64,000 nucleotides of DNA from Cyanobacterium sp. HL-69 (GTDB lineage Bacteria; Cyanobacteriota; Cyanobacteriia; Cyanobacteriales; Cyanobacteriaceae), in assembly GCA_002813895.1 (NCBI GenBank), contig CP024912.1, forward strand, positions 1,364,001 through 1,428,000, written 5' to 3'. A model generated the notes under the pieces. It saw only the letters and a list, made by a program, of their open reading frames with translations. It did no database searches and was not told the DNA's origin. Position numbers and translations under genes: made by a program. This document shows positions 1-10,063 of the stretch, in pieces (the first letter of the stretch is position 1; every line of letters starts with the position of its first letter).

Positions 1-1
1 T

Positions 2-196
2 GAGGTTGCAGACGAATTGGGAGAACAAAAAGTGCGCAATTTGCTTGATACGGGGGCACGGGCGATCGCATCTCCTAACCCTGGTTGCGCCTTACAAATT
101 ACTAAACATTTGGCAAAACAAGGGCATAATATCTCTGTTTTTCATCCTATGGAATTGCTAGATAAATCCATTCGAGGAGATAAGGTGATGAAATGA
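2..196 (+). CDS. glcF: Glycolate oxidase iron-sulfur subunit, C-terminal end (partial)
   Basis: Only the last 64 codons lie in the window; the gene begins upstream of base 1. The peptide has an NPGC motif followed by LQI, and then a HPMELLD segment, as in the second cysteine-rich (CCG) domain of GlcF-type proteins. In the family this subunit carries FeS clusters and passes electrons from glycolate oxidation in photorespiration. It ends ATGAAATGA with no terminator-like hairpin. Other CCG-domain FeS proteins (LutA, HdrB-like) cannot be wholly excluded from so short a piece. Confidence 0.7.
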   Translation, partial: EVADELGEQKVRNLLDTGARAIASPNPGCALQITKHLAKQGHNISVFHPMELLDKSIRGDKVMK

Positions 197-378
197 TAAG
201 GATTAGGGGTTATAAAATTTTGGGTAGTGCTTAATTAGGGGATAAAAATATAGTTGAATTATTCAAACAACTTAGTATTTAACATATTATCACCATTCCC
301 TATTCCTTGCCTCCATGAAAAATCATTTATAAAATCAGCAATTCTAAATTTTTATTATCAACCATCCATTATCCATTA

Positions 379-1668
379 TTAACGACCATGTACTTCACAC
401 GCCGCATAATATTGAGGACAAAGATATTGGGAAGCGTAACATTTCAATTGTTCTGGAGTTAAATTCATTAATATGTCTGGATATTGAAGGGCTAATTTAG
501 CATCTTTTAAAACATGATAATAGCCATATAACCCTGCTAATTGTTCGGGGGTTTCGGTGGAAAATATATAGTCATGAATTAAGGATTTTTTAAAGTTGGC
601 TATTTCTTTTTCTTGCATATTCGTAGTTTGTAACTTATAAATTTCTTGGCGGATAATTCCCTCTACTTTATTAAGATTTTGAGGAAATAAATAAGCAGAA
701 ATAGTAAACAAACTAGAGTCTTTTTGTAAGGAAAAATCACAGCTAATATCTAATACTAATTGTTTTTCTTCCCTTAGTTGTCGAACTAAGCGGGATGTTC
801 TACCCCCTGCTAAAATCATCGAAATCAGGTCAAGGGCGATCGCCCCTTCAAGATTATCAATACCAGGGCCACTCCAACCCATAATTAATCGAGACTGCTC
901 AAGACGGGGAAAAAATAACTGTTTACGGCGAATATCCACCATGGGCGGCTCACTATCAAAAACCACTGGAGGGCATTCCGAGCGCACCCCAAAATTACCA
1001 AAAGAATCTTCGATAAGGGCGATCGCATCTTTTTCTCGAATATCCCCCACCAACACCACCGACATCCGCTCAGGCTGATAATGGGTTTTATGAAAACAAC
1101 GCATCTGATTAGGAGTATTTTCTAACAATAAACCCTCCTCCCCCAACACCGAACGACCATAAGGATGACTAGGATAAATTAAATTAGAAAGACATTGAAA
1201 AGCCAACCAATCATAATCATCATTACTCGCCCTCAACTCCTCCAACACCACATCCCTTTCCAAATAAAACTCCTCATCAGGAATCTGAGCCTGTAACAAA
1301 ATCTCTCCCAAATAAGGTAAAGTCGCCCCCACGTACTGACTCGCCGTCACCAAAAAGAAATGAGCATAATCATAACTCGTGGCCGCATTAGCAAAACCCC
1401 CATTATTCTCCACCACAAAATCAAACTCCCCAGGTAACACATTCAAAGAACCCTTAAAAATCATATGCTCCAAAAAATGAGCTATCCCAAACCAACCCAC
1501 AGGCTCCTTTGTTATCCCCGCATCTACCCAGACATCCGCCACCACCACCGAACTATGGGGCATATCATGATGAACCACCCTCAAACCATTAGACAAAGGA
1601 ATGACATTCACAGAACCATTATTGATTAACTTTAGTGAGTTTGAGTTACTACTTGCAGATAAAACCAT
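379..1668 (-). CDS. M16 family zinc peptidase (pitrilysin/processing-peptidase-like)
   Basis: The 429-residue protein has the inverted zinc motif HFLEH at residues 64-68 and the downstream acidic segment LERDVVLEEL near 137-146, which supplies the third zinc ligand in M16 enzymes. The C-terminal half is the second M16 domain (a GGRTSRL-type segment near 285). The family cleaves peptides and is related to mitochondrial and chloroplast processing peptidases. No signal peptide is evident, so a cytoplasmic site is inferred. The active-site residues are present, so it is probably the catalytic member if, as in many cyanobacteria, a partner subunit exists. No partner gene is in the window. Confidence 0.88.
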   Translation of the reverse strand: MVLSASSNSNSLKLINNGSVNVIPLSNGLRVVHHDMPHSSVVVADVWVDAGITKEPVGWFGIAHFLEHMIFKGSLNVLPGEFDFVVENNGGFANAATSYDYAHFFLVTASQYVGATLPYLGEILLQAQIPDEEFYLERDVVLEELRASNDDYDWLAFQCLSNLIYPSHPYGRSVLGEEGLLLENTPNQMRCFHKTHYQPERMSVVLVGDIREKDAIALIEDSFGNFGVRSECPPVVFDSEPPMVDIRRKQLFFPRLEQSRLIMGWSGPGIDNLEGAIALDLISMILAGGRTSRLVRQLREEKQLVLDISCDFSLQKDSSLFTISAYLFPQNLNKVEGIIRQEIYKLQTTNMQEKEIANFKKSLIHDYIFSTETPEQLAGLYGYYHVLKDAKLALQYPDILMNLTPEQLKCYASQYLCPQYYAACEVHGR

Positions 1669-1750
1669 GGATGAAGAATTACGTATCTTTATCCCATATT
1701 AGCCTTAAGCATCCCTTAACCATCACAATTATCCATAAATCATTACATGA

Positions 1751-2206
1751 CTAATCAATACGGTTAACATTTCCCGCCTTAACCCATGCCTCCTGCCCAG
1801 TAGTCACAACCCTTACCCTTTCCCAGTTATTATCATCACTCCTGCCCAAAATAATCAACTCCTGATTATAAGCAACACCCCCAACCCGCTCAGCCGTTTC
1901 CGTAGGCTCTCCCCTTAAAATTAATCCCGTATTCCAAGTTACCGTGGCACGATAAGCCCCTGCGGGTAAATCATCTTCCTCTTCAGGCTCAGGCTCCGGT
2001 TCAGGTTCGGGTTCGGGCTCTGGCTCTTGGGTAATAGTTGCATCATCTTCAGGAGGTTGTTGGCTTTCAAAGGACTCCAGAGGATTATTCGGCTCTCCCG
2101 ATACCCTTGTCAAAAAATAATAAGCACCCCCAGCAAGTCCTCCACCAAACAAAACCATGCCGATAATAAAGCCTAGAATAAATTGAAAACAGCCCGATAT
2201 GTTCAT
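1751..2206 (-). CDS. Membrane-anchored SH3-domain protein with Glu-Pro repeat linker
   Basis: The 151-residue protein has one N-terminal hydrophobic segment (about 8-31, glycine-rich), an acidic linker with seven consecutive Glu-Pro dipeptides (61-74), and a C-terminal bacterial SH3-like domain (about 84-150, with LILRGEPTETAERVGG and a final WVKAGNV). SH3b domains usually bind peptidoglycan or peptides, so an extracytoplasmic anchored wall-binding role is likely but inferred. The Glu-Pro tract probably acts as a stiff spacer. It lies between the M16 peptidase gene and the promoter region of the divergent CpcD/petH genes. Confidence 0.75.
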   Translation of the reverse strand: MNISGCFQFILGFIIGMVLFGGGLAGGAYYFLTRVSGEPNNPLESFESQQPPEDDATITQEPEPEPEPEPEPEPEEEDDLPAGAYRATVTWNTGLILRGEPTETAERVGGVAYNQELIILGRSDDNNWERVRVVTTGQEAWVKAGNVNRID

Positions 2207-2343
2207 AGTAAATTACAAGGTTGGTATGCCAGAATTTGTAGGAATAATTATAACAACCCACGGCTATCAATGGTAATCAATACCAACCCATGGCAAAAGT
2301 TATAACCTCAATAACTCTCAACATTTAAGCTCCACAAATTTTG

Positions 2344-2410
2344 GTAAAATTTAATACAAGCCTAAAAATATCGAGATAAAACTACTTTATAATGTAGTGA
2401 AAACTTGACA
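2344..2410 (+). promoter_or_regulatory. Candidate NtcA-type site and promoter ahead of the CpcD-domain/petH genes
   Basis: GTA-AAATTTAA-TAC at 2344-2357 fits the NtcA consensus GTA-N8-TAC. A TATAAT hexamer follows at 2388-2393 (30 bases later), and TACTTT at 2383 (25 bases later) fits the looser TA-N3-T form; both spacings exceed the usual 22-24. A TTGACA lies at 2405-2410. Nitrogen control of petH by NtcA is known in other cyanobacteria. Here the site would drive the extra CpcD gene as well. The spacing makes the assignment uncertain. Confidence 0.45.
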
Positions 2411-2471
2411 TAGTAAGCAATTTAAGACAAACTTTAGATTACTTTAATAACATCAGGAGTATATTAAAGAT

Positions 2472-2762
2472 ATGAGAAATACCAAGGTTGTAAAAACTTT
2501 TGCTAAAAATGCCGCCGTTGAAGAACGCCGCTTTTTGTTTGAAGTTTCTGGGATTTCCCAACAGGGAGATAACAACTTAGAATATGCCATTCGTAAGAGT
2601 GGAAATTCTTTTTTAGCAGTTCCCTATTCTCGTATGAATCAGGAAATGAACCGTATCAACCGTCTAGGCGGTAAGATTGTCAATATCTCCCCTATTGGTG
2701 TAGTAGCTCCTGTGGCAGGAAATACTGAGCCTCAAGAAGCACACCAAGAAACTGATGACTAA
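2472..2762 (+). CDS. Stand-alone CpcD-like phycobilisome linker domain protein, paralogue of the PetH N-terminus
   Basis: This 96-residue protein is essentially one CpcD-like domain (about 17-76) with a short acidic tail (AGNTEPQEAHQETDD). By hand alignment residues 1-76 are identical to the N-terminus of the next gene product, PetH, at 57 of 76 positions; the segment from [12 protein letters not shown] to GGKIVNI is unchanged. CpcD domains cap phycobilisome rods, and in PetH this domain docks the enzyme on the phycobilisome. An AGGAG lies at 2455-2459, and petH starts 43 bases downstream with no terminator, so the two are probably co-transcribed. Whether it caps rods or competes with PetH for docking is unknown. 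Confidence 0.85.
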   Translation: MRNTKVVKTFAKNAAVEERRFLFEVSGISQQGDNNLEYAIRKSGNSFLAVPYSRMNQEMNRINRLGGKIVNISPIGVVAPVAGNTEPQEAHQETDD

Positions 2763-2793
2763 TAAAGAAGCAAAATCAGCGTAAGGAGTTTAG

Positions 2794-4017
<1,224 letters not shown>

Positions 4018-4124
4018 GTGGTAAAGGACGTATCATACTACGTCCTTGTAGGTGTTAGGTTATGGGTGACAGTGGTTTAAGAGCTTCTGTTACCTTTTTT
4101 ATTGTTTATGGAGGATTTATAGTT

Positions 4125-4313
4125 ATGATTATTTTACCTGGTTCTTTGGTTAAGGTGAATAGCCCTGATGATATTTACCATGATTTTCAAGGGTTGGTAC
4201 AGAGGGTTTCTGATGGTAAGGCTGCGGTTTTATTTGAGGGGGGTAATTGGGATAAGTTAATTACTTTTAGGTTATCTGAGTTGGAAATTTTTGACCCCAA
4301 GGCTAGTAAGTAA
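4125..4313 (+). CDS. ndhS: NDH-1 ferredoxin-docking subunit S
   Basis: The 62-residue product starting [11 protein letters not shown], with [22 protein letters not shown] and FRLSELE, matches cyanobacterial NdhS, an SH3-like subunit that helps form the ferredoxin site of the photosynthetic NDH-1 complex. An upstream in-frame ATG at 4062 would add 21 residues, but GGAGG at 4110-4114 lies about 10 bases before the ATG at 4125 and the family starts there. It follows petH by about 110 bases, so two ferredoxin-interacting thylakoid proteins are adjacent. A strong hairpin ends the unit at 4358. Confidence 0.88.
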   Translation: MIILPGSLVKVNSPDDIYHDFQGLVQRVSDGKAAVLFEGGNWDKLITFRLSELEIFDPKASK

Positions 4314-4357
4314 TATTATTTTGGTGACAAGGGACTGGAAATTATTTATTTTGCTGG

Positions 4358-4381
4358 CAAGGGGTTTAAACCCCTTGTTTT
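4358..4381. terminator. Perfect inverted repeat with T-run between convergent ndhS and aminotransferase genes
   Basis: CAAGGGGTTTAAACCCCTTG (4358-4377) is a perfect 20-base palindrome followed by a T-run. It lies between convergent stop codons at 4313 and 4414, so it may terminate both transcripts. A near-identical element sits after glgA at 12144. Confidence 0.75.
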
Positions 4382-4413
4382 AAATTGTTTTTAGGGAGTA
4401 GGTGGAATTATTT

Positions 4414-5583
4414 TTAGGTTAGCCTTTTAACAAATTGAGCAAATTTATCTAATCCTTTATTGATAGATGTCATGTCGGTGGCGTAGGAAAAACGAATACA
4501 TCTATCTTCACCGAAGGCTATACCGGGGATGGTGGCAACGTTTTCTTCTTGGAGCAGTTTTGTGCAAAAGTCAAGGGAAGTTAGTCCTGTGGCGCTAATA
4601 TCGACAAATAGATAAAATGCTCCTTGGGGCATGGGGGCGCTGATGTGGGAAATACTAGCAATGGCTTGGGACATGACTTTTCTTCTTTGGGTGAAGGCTT
4701 CTAACATGCTAGCTACACAGTCTTGGGATGAGTTTAAGGCGGCGATCGCGCCATATTGAGCAAAGGTACACACGTTAGATGTACTATGGCCCTGAACTTT
4801 TACCATGGCTTTAATAATTTCGGTGGGGGCGGCTACATAACCAACCCGCCATCCCGTCATGGAATAGGCTTTGGCAAACCCATTACTGGTGATGGTACGT
4901 TTAAATATTTCTTCATTCACTGCCCCAATGCTTAGATGGGTTGCACCATCATAAAGAATTTTCTCGTAAATTTCATCGGACACCACCAAAATGTCATGGT
5001 CGATAATTATTTGAGCTATGGTCTTGATTTCTTCTGGGCTATACACCGCCCCTGTGGGGTTAGAAGGGCTGTTGAGGACAAATAACTTAGTTTTTGGGGT
5101 AATAGCTTGTTTTAACTGATCTGGGGTGATTTTGTAATTGTTTTCAGCGGTGGTAGGAACAATAACGGGTTTTCCCCCTGCCAGAGTGACCATTTCGGGA
5201 TAGCTCAACCAATAGGGGGCAGGAATAATAACCTCGTCTCCTGCTTCAATTAATACCATCATTAGGTTGTATAAGGAGTGTTTGCCTCCGTTGGTGACGA
5301 TGATGTTTTCTGGTTGATAATTTAGATTATTGTCTTTTTGGAGTTTATGGGCGATCGCCTCTCGTAACGCCAACTCACCAACCGCCGCTCCATACTTCGT
5401 TTTGCCCTCATCCAGAGCCTTTTTTGCTGCCTCCTTAATGTGCGCTGGAGTATCAAAATCAGGTTCCCCCGCACTAAAACTACAAACGTCCAAACCCTGA
5501 GCCTTCATCGCTTTAGCTTCCGCCGTGATTGTTAAAGTAATAGAGGGATTAACCTGAGCAATTCTTTGAGCTAATTTAATCAT
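4414..5583 (-). CDS. aspC: Pyridoxal-phosphate aspartate aminotransferase (class I)
   Basis: The 389-residue protein is a fold-type I aminotransferase. It has the [14 protein letters not shown] substrate-loop motif near 36-49, the [12 protein letters not shown] motif near 171, and the PLP-lysine segment [17 protein letters not shown] near 233-249, with the C-terminal CIRFSYA arginine segment. The family converts aspartate and 2-oxoglutarate to oxaloacetate and glutamate; bacterial members of this subgroup may also act on prephenate. It is read alone, with about 130 bases before the start and the shared terminator after it. Exact substrate range is inferred. Confidence 0.92.
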   Translation of the reverse strand: MIKLAQRIAQVNPSITLTITAEAKAMKAQGLDVCSFSAGEPDFDTPAHIKEAAKKALDEGKTKYGAAVGELALREAIAHKLQKDNNLNYQPENIIVTNGGKHSLYNLMMVLIEAGDEVIIPAPYWLSYPEMVTLAGGKPVIVPTTAENNYKITPDQLKQAITPKTKLFVLNSPSNPTGAVYSPEEIKTIAQIIIDHDILVVSDEIYEKILYDGATHLSIGAVNEEIFKRTITSNGFAKAYSMTGWRVGYVAAPTEIIKAMVKVQGHSTSNVCTFAQYGAIAALNSSQDCVASMLEAFTQRRKVMSQAIASISHISAPMPQGAFYLFVDISATGLTSLDFCTKLLQEENVATIPGIAFGEDRCIRFSYATDMTSINKGLDKFAQFVKRLT

Positions 5584-5717
5584 CTTTTATTATAAAAATT
5601 TATCTTTTCACCATTTTAAATATTAAATAGTGTGCAGGGGTTAAAAAAATAACAAACTTCAGCTTTGTTACAAAACGTAAATAATATCAATAATTAAGGT
5701 GCGCTGGAAAACTGGAT

Positions 5718-7199
5718 TTAGGAAACAGGTATCCACACAGAAATTGAACCAGGGGGGCAAGGAAAATCAGCCCAACCATCATCATCCGTCGTAACCCGTT
5801 GCTCAATATGCTCTGTTAGATCCATATATTCACAATTAGATTGTCCCACTTCCATCCTTTTAAAACCCTCTTCCCCATTCGTTAACACCACCGCAACTCC
5901 CCCCGGATGTTCTTCATCCCCCAACCTTGTCCAACCGATGGTATTAGGATGATCAAAATAGTCATATTGCTCCCCATAAGCACAATTTTGGCGTACCCAC
6001 AAAAACTTATCTATTAACCATTTGTGACTTTCTAACCATATTTCATATTCTTCCCCATCATTACCCCTATCTTTGTAATGGGCGCCGTAATAGTCAGCAT
6101 GGAAAATACAAGGATAACCCTCCCTTCTAAGCAAAATTAGGGCATAGGCATGGGGTTTAAACCAACCTTCCACCACCGACTCCAAAGATTGTAAAGGTTG
6201 AGAGTCATGGTTATCAACTAAAGTAACCGCTAAAGACGGTTCATTTTTTACCAAGGAATTATCAAAAATTGTAGTTAAATCATAATCGCTTCCCTGCTTG
6301 CTAGCCGCTGCAAAATTGTAATGTAAAGGGGCATCAAATAACGCCACATGACCATCCGTAATGGTTATAAAATGGTGTAGTGCCTCCACTTCATAGGACC
6401 AATACTCCCCCACCGCAAACAAATCTTGTTTTGTATATCCCCGTAAATGATTTAACCACTCGGCAAAAAACGTAGCTTCAACGTGTTTTACCGCATCAAA
6501 ACGAAAACCATCCACCCCCGTGGTGTCCATATACCATTCACCCCATTTTTTTATATCTTCCCTCACCTCTTCGGAACTAAAATCTACATTACAACCCATC
6601 AAATAATCATAGTTACCATGCTCTAAATCAACCTCCTCATCAAAAGATTTACCTTCAAATACATAAATGGCATTATCATCGTCACCTTCGTAGGCGTTGT
6701 AATCTACTGAGTCAAAATACCACCAATGTAATTCTGCATCAGAGTATTTGCCTTTACGACCGGGAAAAGTAAAATGAGTCCATGCTTTAATGTTTCTCTC
6801 CTCTCCCATGGCTTCATAGCGATTTTGGGGGTTGTAGGGGGTTGCGTTGACTTCCTCAGATTTATCTGCCCCCAGACGATGATTAAAGACCATATCTGCG
6901 TAGATATGCACCCCAGCGGATTGAGCTTTTTTGATGGCGTTAAGATATTCTTCTTTGGTGCCGTATTTTGTTCTTACGGACTGTTTTTGATCAAATTCTC
7001 CTAAATCGTATAAATCGTAAACTCCATAACCCACATCATAACCTCCTGCAACTCCTTTATAGGCGGGGGGTAACCATAGGGCAGTGATACCTACGTCGGC
7101 TAATTCTTGAGCTTTTTCGGCTACTTCTTTCCACAAATTTCCATCAGGCTCTGTGTACCAGTGGAAATATTGCATCATTACGCCATTAGTTTCACTCAT
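5718..7199 (-). CDS. amyA: Cytoplasmic alpha-amylase (glycoside hydrolase family 13)
   Basis: The 493-residue protein has no signal peptide and begins with MMQYFHWYTEPDGNLW, close to E. coli-type AmyA. GH13 motifs occur in order: DMVFNHRLGAD, GFRFDAVKHV (nucleophile Asp), FAVGEYW (acid/base Glu) and LVDNHDSQPLQ (third Asp). All catalytic residues are present. It hydrolyses alpha-1,4-glucan internally, so it probably works on glycogen or maltodextrin in the cytosol and is functionally linked to glgA about 3.5 kb away. The gene stands alone. Confidence 0.93.
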   Translation of the reverse strand: MSETNGVMMQYFHWYTEPDGNLWKEVAEKAQELADVGITALWLPPAYKGVAGGYDVGYGVYDLYDLGEFDQKQSVRTKYGTKEEYLNAIKKAQSAGVHIYADMVFNHRLGADKSEEVNATPYNPQNRYEAMGEERNIKAWTHFTFPGRKGKYSDAELHWWYFDSVDYNAYEGDDDNAIYVFEGKSFDEEVDLEHGNYDYLMGCNVDFSSEEVREDIKKWGEWYMDTTGVDGFRFDAVKHVEATFFAEWLNHLRGYTKQDLFAVGEYWSYEVEALHHFITITDGHVALFDAPLHYNFAAASKQGSDYDLTTIFDNSLVKNEPSLAVTLVDNHDSQPLQSLESVVEGWFKPHAYALILLRREGYPCIFHADYYGAHYKDRGNDGEEYEIWLESHKWLIDKFLWVRQNCAYGEQYDYFDHPNTIGWTRLGDEEHPGGVAVVLTNGEEGFKRMEVGQSNCEYMDLTEHIEQRVTTDDDGWADFPCPPGSISVWIPVS

Positions 7200-7280
7200 A
7201 ATTTTTTTTATCTTAAAGATAGGTTCCTACATTATGAGTTAATTTTTTTTATTTTGTGTGTATTTTTTATTAAGAAAAAA

Positions 7281-7559
7281 TTAGATGTTGTTATTATGCT
7301 CTGCCAAAATTCTTTCTACCTTAGCTTCTTCTAGTTTAGAGATTATTCTGGTGGATTCATGAATGTCTCTTTGGGTTTTTGTCAGACTAACGGTGGAACC
7401 TACAGAAAATAAAAGTCCCATGCCCATGAAGGCTTTTATCCAAGAGTCCACGGGCATATAAAAAATTCCCACAGAGGTTACACCTACGGAAATTATAAAT
7501 GATAACCATGTTTGAATTACCCAAGCAGAACTATGGCTTTGTGTTACTTGTTCTTTCAT
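7281..7559 (-). CDS. YiaA/YiaB-type two-helix inner-membrane protein
   Basis: The 92-residue protein has two hydrophobic helices (about 13-33 and 41-60) and the family pattern W-I-x-T-W at the first helix and SLTKTQRDIHES after the second, typical of the YiaAB two-helix domain. Its molecular function is unknown. The C-terminal third is charged and probably cytoplasmic (EEAKVERILAEHNNN). It lies about 80 bases upstream of the amylase start on the same strand, so co-transcription is possible. Confidence 0.72.
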   Translation of the reverse strand: MKEQVTQSHSSAWVIQTWLSFIISVGVTSVGIFYMPVDSWIKAFMGMGLLFSVGSTVSLTKTQRDIHESTRIISKLEEAKVERILAEHNNNI

Positions 7560-7748
7560 TTTTTACCTTATTTCTTTATGATTAATGGAATTTTTTTATT
7601 TTAGAAAAAGGTTATTTAATTTTTTTTTATGGTGTGACAGTATTTAAATTGTCTTAGGTTATAACTCTTGAAAAACGCAAAAAATTAGTTTTATCGAGCT
7701 TTATCAACGGATATTGGCGATCGCCCCTAAGTATTTCATCTAAAAAAA

Positions 7749-8081
7749 TCAATTGTTACCACAACAGGTATCAATGCCCAAACTCCTAAGAATTAAATCA
7801 CTGACAGCATTGGCGATCGCAAATTCACTATAAAAACTTTTCTGAAAATCAAAAGACTGCATCTCAGTAACAATAGCAATTACCAAAGAACCTAAATCAT
7901 TTTCTCCCTCAAGACGATGACGAATAAAAATCTGAGAAGCACGATAAGCAATAGTTTCATTAATAGTCTCCGGCAAAAATTCCTCATTTAACCATTGATG
8001 AAGATTCTGCCGTAGCCAATTGGCTTCTACTTCAACATTTTCGATAGGAGGTAAAACAATGGGAGGAATAGGTTGAGACAT
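7749..8081 (-). CDS. Conserved hypothetical protein ending in a CCG motif
   Basis: The 110-residue protein is soluble and mostly helical by composition, with a proline-rich start (PIPPIVLPPIEN) and an SDLILRSLGIDTCCGNN end carrying adjacent cysteines. I do not recognise a named family. It is divergent from aat, the starts being 60 bases apart. Coding is supported by its full-length frame, ATG start and codon use like its neighbours. The terminal Cys-Cys pair could bind metal or form a disulfide, which is speculative. Confidence 0.65.
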   Translation of the reverse strand: MSQPIPPIVLPPIENVEVEANWLRQNLHQWLNEEFLPETINETIAYRASQIFIRHRLEGENDLGSLVIAIVTEMQSFDFQKSFYSEFAIANAVSDLILRSLGIDTCCGNN

Positions 8082-8141
8082 GATTAAATATTACAATAGA
8101 TAAGTTGTCTTAATAATGATTATATAAATATTTTCCATCCT

Positions 8142-8714
8142 ATGATAGATATTAGCTCCATTATTCAAGGCTATGCCCATGGTAATTTTTTGATGGCTGA
8201 TGATTACGATAATTTGGGGTGGTATTCTAGCAACGAGCGCACCCTAATCCCCCTAGATGAACGCTTCCGCTATCCAAAGTCCCTAAAACGAGTTTTAAAC
8301 CAAAATAAGTTTTCCGTAGCCATAAATAAAGATTTCAAGGGAGTATGTCTAGGATGTGCTAATCGAGAAACTACTTGGATTTCTAAGGATTTAATGGAAA
8401 TATATCTTAAACTCAATCACGCTGGGTGGGCGCACAGTTTCGAGACTTGGCAGGGGGATAAACTGGCAGGGGGAATCCTTGGTATCGTTATCAAAGGGGC
8501 TTTTATTGGGGAATCGATGTTTTTTAATATTCCCGATGCTTCTAAGGTGGCCATGGTTAAATTGGTACAGCATTTACGTTCTCGCCATTTTGTTTTATTT
8601 GATGCTCAAATGCAAAATCCTCACCTTGCCCGATTTGGCTCTTATATTATCGAAAATCATGAGTATATTAGGTTATTAAATCAGGCTTTGGATCGTCCTT
8701 GTAAATTCGATTAA
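8142..8714 (+). CDS. aat: Leucyl/phenylalanyl-tRNA-protein transferase
   Basis: The 190-residue protein matches the Aat fold: QGYAHGNFLMAD at the N-terminus, LGWYSSNERTLIPLDERFRYPKSL-type segments, WISKDLMEIYLKLNHAGWAHSFETW, then GGILGIVIKGAFIGESMF and a QMQNPHLARFGS end. Aat adds Leu or Phe to N-terminal Lys or Arg of proteins, marking them for ClpS/ClpAP degradation. The key FxGESMF and HLxxFG features are present. It starts right at the edge of an AT-rich spacer shared with the divergent gene. Confidence 0.93.
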   Translation: MIDISSIIQGYAHGNFLMADDYDNLGWYSSNERTLIPLDERFRYPKSLKRVLNQNKFSVAINKDFKGVCLGCANRETTWISKDLMEIYLKLNHAGWAHSFETWQGDKLAGGILGIVIKGAFIGESMFFNIPDASKVAMVKLVQHLRSRHFVLFDAQMQNPHLARFGSYIIENHEYIRLLNQALDRPCKFD

Positions 8715-8891
8715 AATTAGGTGTCAGGTTTTAACTTTAAGGAGAAGAAAAAATGATCAATTTACTTTTCCAGTTTTGACAAATCCTGTTCTACCACCGT
8801 CTAAACTTCTTCTAAATCTTTTCTCAAATAATCATCAATTAAATCGAATTTAGTATGTATTAATATGGTGGGCAATGCCCACCTTATGGGG
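8715..8891. repeat. Convergent spacer with 17-base palindromic repeat GGTGGGCAATGCCCACC
   Basis: The palindrome GGTGGGCAATGCCCACC occupies 8869-8885, between the converging aat and trpA genes. The same sequence in inverse orientation occurs at 54519-54535. It may act as a terminator hairpin although no long T-run adjoins. The rest of the spacer has a short open stretch on the minus strand (reading KFDLIDDYLRKDLEEV) without a start codon, too short to call a gene. Confidence 0.6.
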
Positions 8892-9686
8892 TTATTTTAT
8901 CGCTTGTTTTAATTCGGCACAAAAATCTGCGATCGCCTTTAAACCCACTTCAGGCTCTTGGTTTGCCAACCTTTTAACAAAAGCACTACCCACAATTACT
9001 CCATCAGCACCCCATTCCCTTATCTGGGTAGCCTGAGAAGGTTCGGAAATACCAAAACCAACTCCAATGGGTTTATCCGTCGCACTATTTAACTGCACAA
9101 TCAAATCTTTTACCCTCGTTTGGATTTCATTTCTCATGCCTGTAACCCCCGTCACACTGACAAGATAGATAAATCCTTGGGACTTAAGGGCGATCGCCTT
9201 TATCCTCTCCATGGGGCTTGTGGGCGCTACCAATAGAGTCACTTCAATACCATTAGCCTGGGCTAACTGCAAGAAACTTTCCGCCTCCTCTAGGGGTAAA
9301 TCAGGCACCACCAAACCCTTAACCCCCGCTTCGGCAATCTGACTTAAAAAATTTTCTGCCCCACGATAAAAAATAGGATTGTAATAGGTAAACAAAATAA
9401 TGGGCGTAGATACCTTCGTTACCACCCTTTTGACCAATTCCAACACCTGATCCAAATTAACCCCTTTTTGCAACGCACGGGTAGCCGCAGCTTGAATCAC
9501 AGGGCCATCAGCCAGAGGATCAGAATAAGGCACTCCCAACTCAATCATATCAGCACCATTTTCCGCCAAAAGGGCGAGCGCCTTTTCCGTAGTAGCCAAA
9601 TCAGGATCACCCGCTGTAATAAAAGGAATTAAAGCACATTCACCCCGTTGCTTGAGGTTTGCAAAACATTGAGAAACAGAACTCAT
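8892..9686 (-). CDS. trpA: Tryptophan synthase alpha chain
   Basis: The 264-residue protein is standard length for TrpA. It has [11 protein letters not shown], the catalytic Glu segment [19 protein letters not shown] (near 47-65), the catalytic Asp region [12 protein letters not shown], and the phosphate-binding GVGFGIS and [10 protein letters not shown] loops. It cleaves indole-3-glycerol phosphate to indole and glyceraldehyde-3-phosphate, and indole channels to TrpB. It is the last gene of a unit reading ndhL, DUF3007, trpA, an arrangement I recall from other cyanobacteria. trpB is not in this window. Confidence 0.97.
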   Translation of the reverse strand: MSSVSQCFANLKQRGECALIPFITAGDPDLATTEKALALLAENGADMIELGVPYSDPLADGPVIQAAATRALQKGVNLDQVLELVKRVVTKVSTPIILFTYYNPIFYRGAENFLSQIAEAGVKGLVVPDLPLEEAESFLQLAQANGIEVTLLVAPTSPMERIKAIALKSQGFIYLVSVTGVTGMRNEIQTRVKDLIVQLNSATDKPIGVGFGISEPSQATQIREWGADGVIVGSAFVKRLANQEPEVGLKAIADFCAELKQAIK

Positions 9687-9754
9687 TTAAACTATTAATA
9701 TAAAAATTTTCTTAGCATTAAAATCATACATTAAGCTGAGTTGCCTATGGATAT

Positions 9755-10045
9755 TTATTGCTTGTCACCCATCAACTTTTCAATCTCTTCAGGAGTCATC
9801 TTTTCTAGCTGTTTAGCAAAAAAAGCATCGTCATAATCCTTTACCTGCTTATGATAGGTCATATCATTGGTAAACACTCGAATCACATAAGTTGATACCC
9901 AACCAATTAAACCCAACACCAAAATTACCTGACTCCAGATACCAGCATCCGCCGCATCCAAACCCACTACCTTAAAAGCAACATAGATAATACCCCCAGT
10001 CAAAAAGAATCCAAGGGCGATTAAAATAGCATCAATCCTTCTCAT
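9755..10045 (-). CDS. DUF3007 family membrane protein
   Basis: The 96-residue protein has two transmembrane helices (about 6-26 and 36-58), then a charged tail ending EKMTPEEIEKLMGDKQ. The MRRIDAIxxALGFFLTGG start, GLDAADAGIWSQ loop and MTYHKQVKDYDDAF segment match the cyanobacterial/plastid DUF3007 family. Function is unknown. Its position between ndhL and trpA, 18 bases after ndhL, suggests co-transcription and possibly a thylakoid role linked to NDH-1, which is inference from context. Confidence 0.85.
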   Translation of the reverse strand: MRRIDAILIALGFFLTGGIIYVAFKVVGLDAADAGIWSQVILVLGLIGWVSTYVIRVFTNDMTYHKQVKDYDDAFFAKQLEKMTPEEIEKLMGDKQ

Positions 10046-10063
10046 AGTAATAAAAAATTTTAG

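Noticed and set aside
8753-8865. Minus-strand open stretch reading KFDLIDDYLRKDLEEV in the aat-trpA spacer
   Set aside because: No start codon and under 30 codons; at most a decayed gene remnant.
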